Assembly: GCF_021032705.1 (NCBI RefSeq) | Contig: NZ_JAHVXI010000003.1 | Location: 62,001 to 126,000, forward strand | Source: Psychroserpens luteolus | Lineage (GTDB): Bacteria; Bacteroidota; Bacteroidia; Flavobacteriales; Flavobacteriaceae | Direction of reading: 5' to 3' | DNA: 64,000 bases | In this document: positions 61,791 through 64,000 of the stretch, piece after piece | Layout: each line of letters starts with the position of its first letter | How positions within the stretch are numbered: position 1 is the first letter of the stretch | Program-made: the position numbers and the translations under genes | Notes under the pieces: model-generated | Databases searched by the model: none | Seen by the model: only the letters and a program-made list of their open reading frames with translations | What the model was told of the DNA's origin: nothing

Positions 61791-64000
61791 TTATTTTCCA
61801 ATATTGATATGTACATAGGTTCTAATCTCCCACTCCGAACCATCAGGAAATCCAGCTGGACTTAATATTGGTTGTGGAGGAAAGTCATCAGTAAATGTGT
61901 TCGTAGGAGAATACCTTGGTGAGAATTGATCTAGAGCTCTCCATGTTCCTCTTATTCCAATTCGTGTACTTGGTAGAATAAACCAATCTGGTTTACCCAA
62001 TGAGGTTGAAACGTCTAGCATTAATTGTAATGGGAATGTTAAGTTAAAATCCCTATGGTAATCGAAAGGTCCCCAATCATTAATTTTTACATGTGTTCGT
62101 AGACTCATTTTCTTGTAAATCATTCTGATATCTGCGCCAAAACGATCAATTGTTCTATCACTATCACCATTAGCTTGTCCATTTCCGTAGTAGAAATTAC
62201 CAATCAACCCTAATTCTGGGCTAATTTTAGATACCATTCTAGAATGTAGCTCCCATAAGTCGTCAGCAGGTACTGATGTTGGGAATGCAAAAAATGTACG
62301 ATTAGCTTGGAAACCAATATGAGCATCCATTGTTGTAGGAAGGTGGCGGAATACAAATCCTAAATTCATTGCAAATTTAGCGTCTTCGGCTCTATCATTA
62401 TCCCACGAATACATCCATGTTCCAGGCGTTGGATCGTAGGTAAGTAATAATTCAGCTCCTGTGGTTTCTCTATTACCATTTCTTACCGCGAAAGGATCGC
62501 TAATAACATTTCTTAATCTCCCAGGTGCATCACCACCGTTGGGCATAGGGTCAACTAACGGTTTTTGATACATAAAGTTTGGTGCAATTTGAAAATCGCC
62601 AATTGTATATGTAAAACCACTTAAAATACTAGACACATTTCCACTACCTGAATCTCTCAATTTCCATCCCGTGAAGGTTTGAGTTTGATCGGCTCCACCA
62701 TTAGCAACTAAGCCCATGATAGCACCTTGAGCATACCAATTAAACTTACCACCTCCATAAGTGATTTTTGCTTTAGCACCCCAATTGTCTTTGCCTTGTA
62801 CTTGATCTAATACAACTTCTCCGTTGTCGATATCTTGATATGTACTACCATTTAATGGACTTCCACCCCAGATTGCCCCGAGTGTCACTCCTACTTTTCC
62901 AAAATCTCTTTCTACAACAAGTGTTGCGCGTTCTGTTGGCCACGCTGGTATAATACCACTTCGCACTTGATTGGCATCCAATACACGTTGACCGTTTTCA
63001 TCAAATTCTAAATCGGTTTCAATATCTCTATGGTATATACCAGTAATTTCATAATTACCAACTTTACGTTGATACTTCAATAAAGCGGTTGGATTAGCTC
63101 CCCACCATAATTGAGGTCCGAATGCCGCTTTTAAACCATTAAGAGATCCTTTACCGTTGAATTCCATCCCAAGTATCTCACCATTATAAATATCTAAGTT
63201 TGGACCATAGTTAGCTTCAGGATACAATCCGAAGAAATCGCCTTCATATCCCCAATGGTAATGCCCAGTTCTGTAAAAACCTTTAATATCAGCATATTTT
63301 GTATTCCATTCGAATTCAGCATTATAAACTCTTAGTCTGTTAAAGTCATCGATTTCTACATCTAAATCATTTCCTCCTTCAACGCCAACAACAGTAATTG
63401 GTCTACCTACATTCTCATAAAATATTTCATCAATTGGGTTTTCTGCTACATTACCCAAAATATTAAAGTTTAAATTAGCTCTCATATTTGGTGCTGGATT
63501 ACCTTCAATTCCAACGAAATACGACTGCATATGATCAAAACCTAATTGATTAGGAAACACATTGGCATTTGGGTCTTCAGTTTCAGGAGTAGTTATCAAA
63601 CTCCCACCTGTACTAAATGTTGTAAAACGAGCACCTAGATTACTAATTCTTATTTTCTGACTTCCGCCGCCTCCTAAAGCAGCTTTATCTCCTCTTGCTC
63701 TGAGTACAGCGTCCATTAATTCAATATTATTAAAGTAATTTGACATGAACTCTGGAGTCATTTCAGGGTTATACGGATCTAATTTATGTACTTCTTTAAG
63801 CGCATAATAAGCAGCTCTAGGATATAATGTGTATAATCCTCTAGCATCTGTTGGTCCTTTTGCACAAATACCAAACCACTCTTCATTCATATTGAGATCA
63901 CCTTCTTTTGCTTGATCTCTACTATATCCTCCATTTGGCCAAACAGCAACATTATCATGAACATCTAAGTTTTCAGTTTGTTTATATTTCCACCAACCAT
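61791..64000 (-). CDS. GH2-like glycosidase end fused to a long beta-barrel-like tail (5' truncated)
   Basis: The frame stays open to the right edge, so at least 736 residues are visible and the start lies beyond 64000. The first ~75 visible residues resemble the end of a GH2-type TIM barrel (NGGYSRDQAKEGDLNMNEEW, ... YPRAAYYALKEVHKLDPY, like the PxPaLyEvKKVYQ end of beta-galactosidases). The remaining ~650 residues have many short alternating strands with aromatic residues and Gly/Asn turns (GFYRTGHYHWGYEGDFF; DRFGADIRMIYKKMSLRTH), like an outer-membrane beta-barrel. It ends with INIGK, not the usual C-terminal Phe. The gene is the first visible member of the glucan locus. Confidence 0.7.
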   Translation of the reverse strand, partial: GWWKYKQTENLDVHDNVAVWPNGGYSRDQAKEGDLNMNEEWFGICAKGPTDARGLYTLYPRAAYYALKEVHKLDPYNPEMTPEFMSNYFNNIELMDAVLRARGDKAALGGGGSQKIRISNLGARFTTFSTGGSLITTPETEDPNANVFPNQLGFDHMQSYFVGIEGNPAPNMRANLNFNILGNVAENPIDEIFYENVGRPITVVGVEGGNDLDVEIDDFNRLRVYNAEFEWNTKYADIKGFYRTGHYHWGYEGDFFGLYPEANYGPNLDIYNGEILGMEFNGKGSLNGLKAAFGPQLWWGANPTALLKYQRKVGNYEITGIYHRDIETDLEFDENGQRVLDANQVRSGIIPAWPTERATLVVERDFGKVGVTLGAIWGGSPLNGSTYQDIDNGEVVLDQVQGKDNWGAKAKITYGGGKFNWYAQGAIMGLVANGGADQTQTFTGWKLRDSGSGNVSSILSGFTYTIGDFQIAPNFMYQKPLVDPMPNGGDAPGRLRNVISDPFAVRNGNRETTGAELLLTYDPTPGTWMYSWDNDRAEDAKFAMNLGFVFRHLPTTMDAHIGFQANRTFFAFPTSVPADDLWELHSRMVSKISPELGLIGNFYYGNGQANGDSDRTIDRFGADIRMIYKKMSLRTHVKINDWGPFDYHRDFNLTFPLQLMLDVSTSLGKPDWFILPSTRIGIRGTWRALDQFSPRYSPTNTFTDDFPPQPILSPAGFPDGSEWEIRTYVHINIGK

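Noticed and set aside
61781-61843. Longer start of the Ig/CBM lipoprotein
   Set aside because: It overlaps the upstream gene and puts 21 residues before the lipoprotein signal.
1-64000. tRNA, rRNA, CRISPR, insertion sequences, phage genes
   Set aside because: No cloverleaf, rRNA-like, repeat-spacer, transposase or integrase sequence was recognised.

Overview
The window looks like a stretch of chromosome from a marine member of the Flavobacteriaceae (Bacteroidota). The DNA is AT-rich and the genes are packed with short gaps or 1-4 base overlaps. Several promoters fit the Bacteroidota -7 consensus TAnnTTTG. Other lineage markers are the gliding/type IX secretion genes gldF and gldG, C-terminal type A T9SS sorting domains, and many lipoproteins. 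No rRNA, tRNA, CRISPR array, insertion sequence or prophage was seen.

Positions 1-31,000 are mostly housekeeping and accessory metabolism: an rRNA methyltransferase (525-1685), a ZIP transporter, a hemolysin III-like protein, an ABC ATPase with a giant permease/M1-peptidase fusion (5551-10124), and an M42 peptidase-aminotransferase-Nudix-PrsW run (10261-13781). A three-gene acyl-CoA carboxylase operon follows (13876-17385) with a candidate operator in its promoter. Next come an AraC-type membrane regulator, small enzymes and secreted proteins, and a compact minus-strand operon (25466-30759) joining an amino-acid:cation symporter, a two-part sodium:solute symporter and acetyl-CoA synthetase.

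Positions 31,000-47,700 hold an M43-type secreted protease with a T9SS tail, purC, phoH, and a plus-strand cluster (37116-42191) ending in gldF-unknown-gldG. That cluster also has a SAM-hydroxide-adenosyltransferase-like gene and a small protein resembling the C-terminal domain of GldM. dnaN follows with a good promoter, then small genes, a TauE exporter and a LacI regulator.

From 47,874 to the right edge lies a minus-strand polysaccharide utilisation locus for beta-1,3-glucan (laminarin type). Read in transcription order it holds: the end of a GH2-like protein carrying a long beta-barrel-like tail; an Ig/carbohydrate-binding lipoprotein; a GH16 endoglucanase; a PKD/carbohydrate-binding lipoprotein; a 1155-residue GH149/GH94-like beta-1,3-oligoglucan phosphorylase; a GH17 lipoprotein; a GH30 lipoprotein; a GPH-type sugar symporter; and a GH17 with no signal peptide. 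After a 333-base gap come a secreted T9SS protein with a similar binding module, then the LacI gene. The likely scheme is that surface lipoproteins bind and cut laminarin, GH30 and GH17 trim side chains and ends in the periplasm, the symporter imports oligosaccharides, and the cytosolic GH17 and phosphorylase finish them, partly by phosphorolysis to glucose 1-phosphate. SusC/SusD genes are not in the window and may lie beyond position 64000.

Two intergenic regions (25371-25460 and 35871-35937) carry related structured repeat elements, the best candidates here for uncharacterised non-coding elements.
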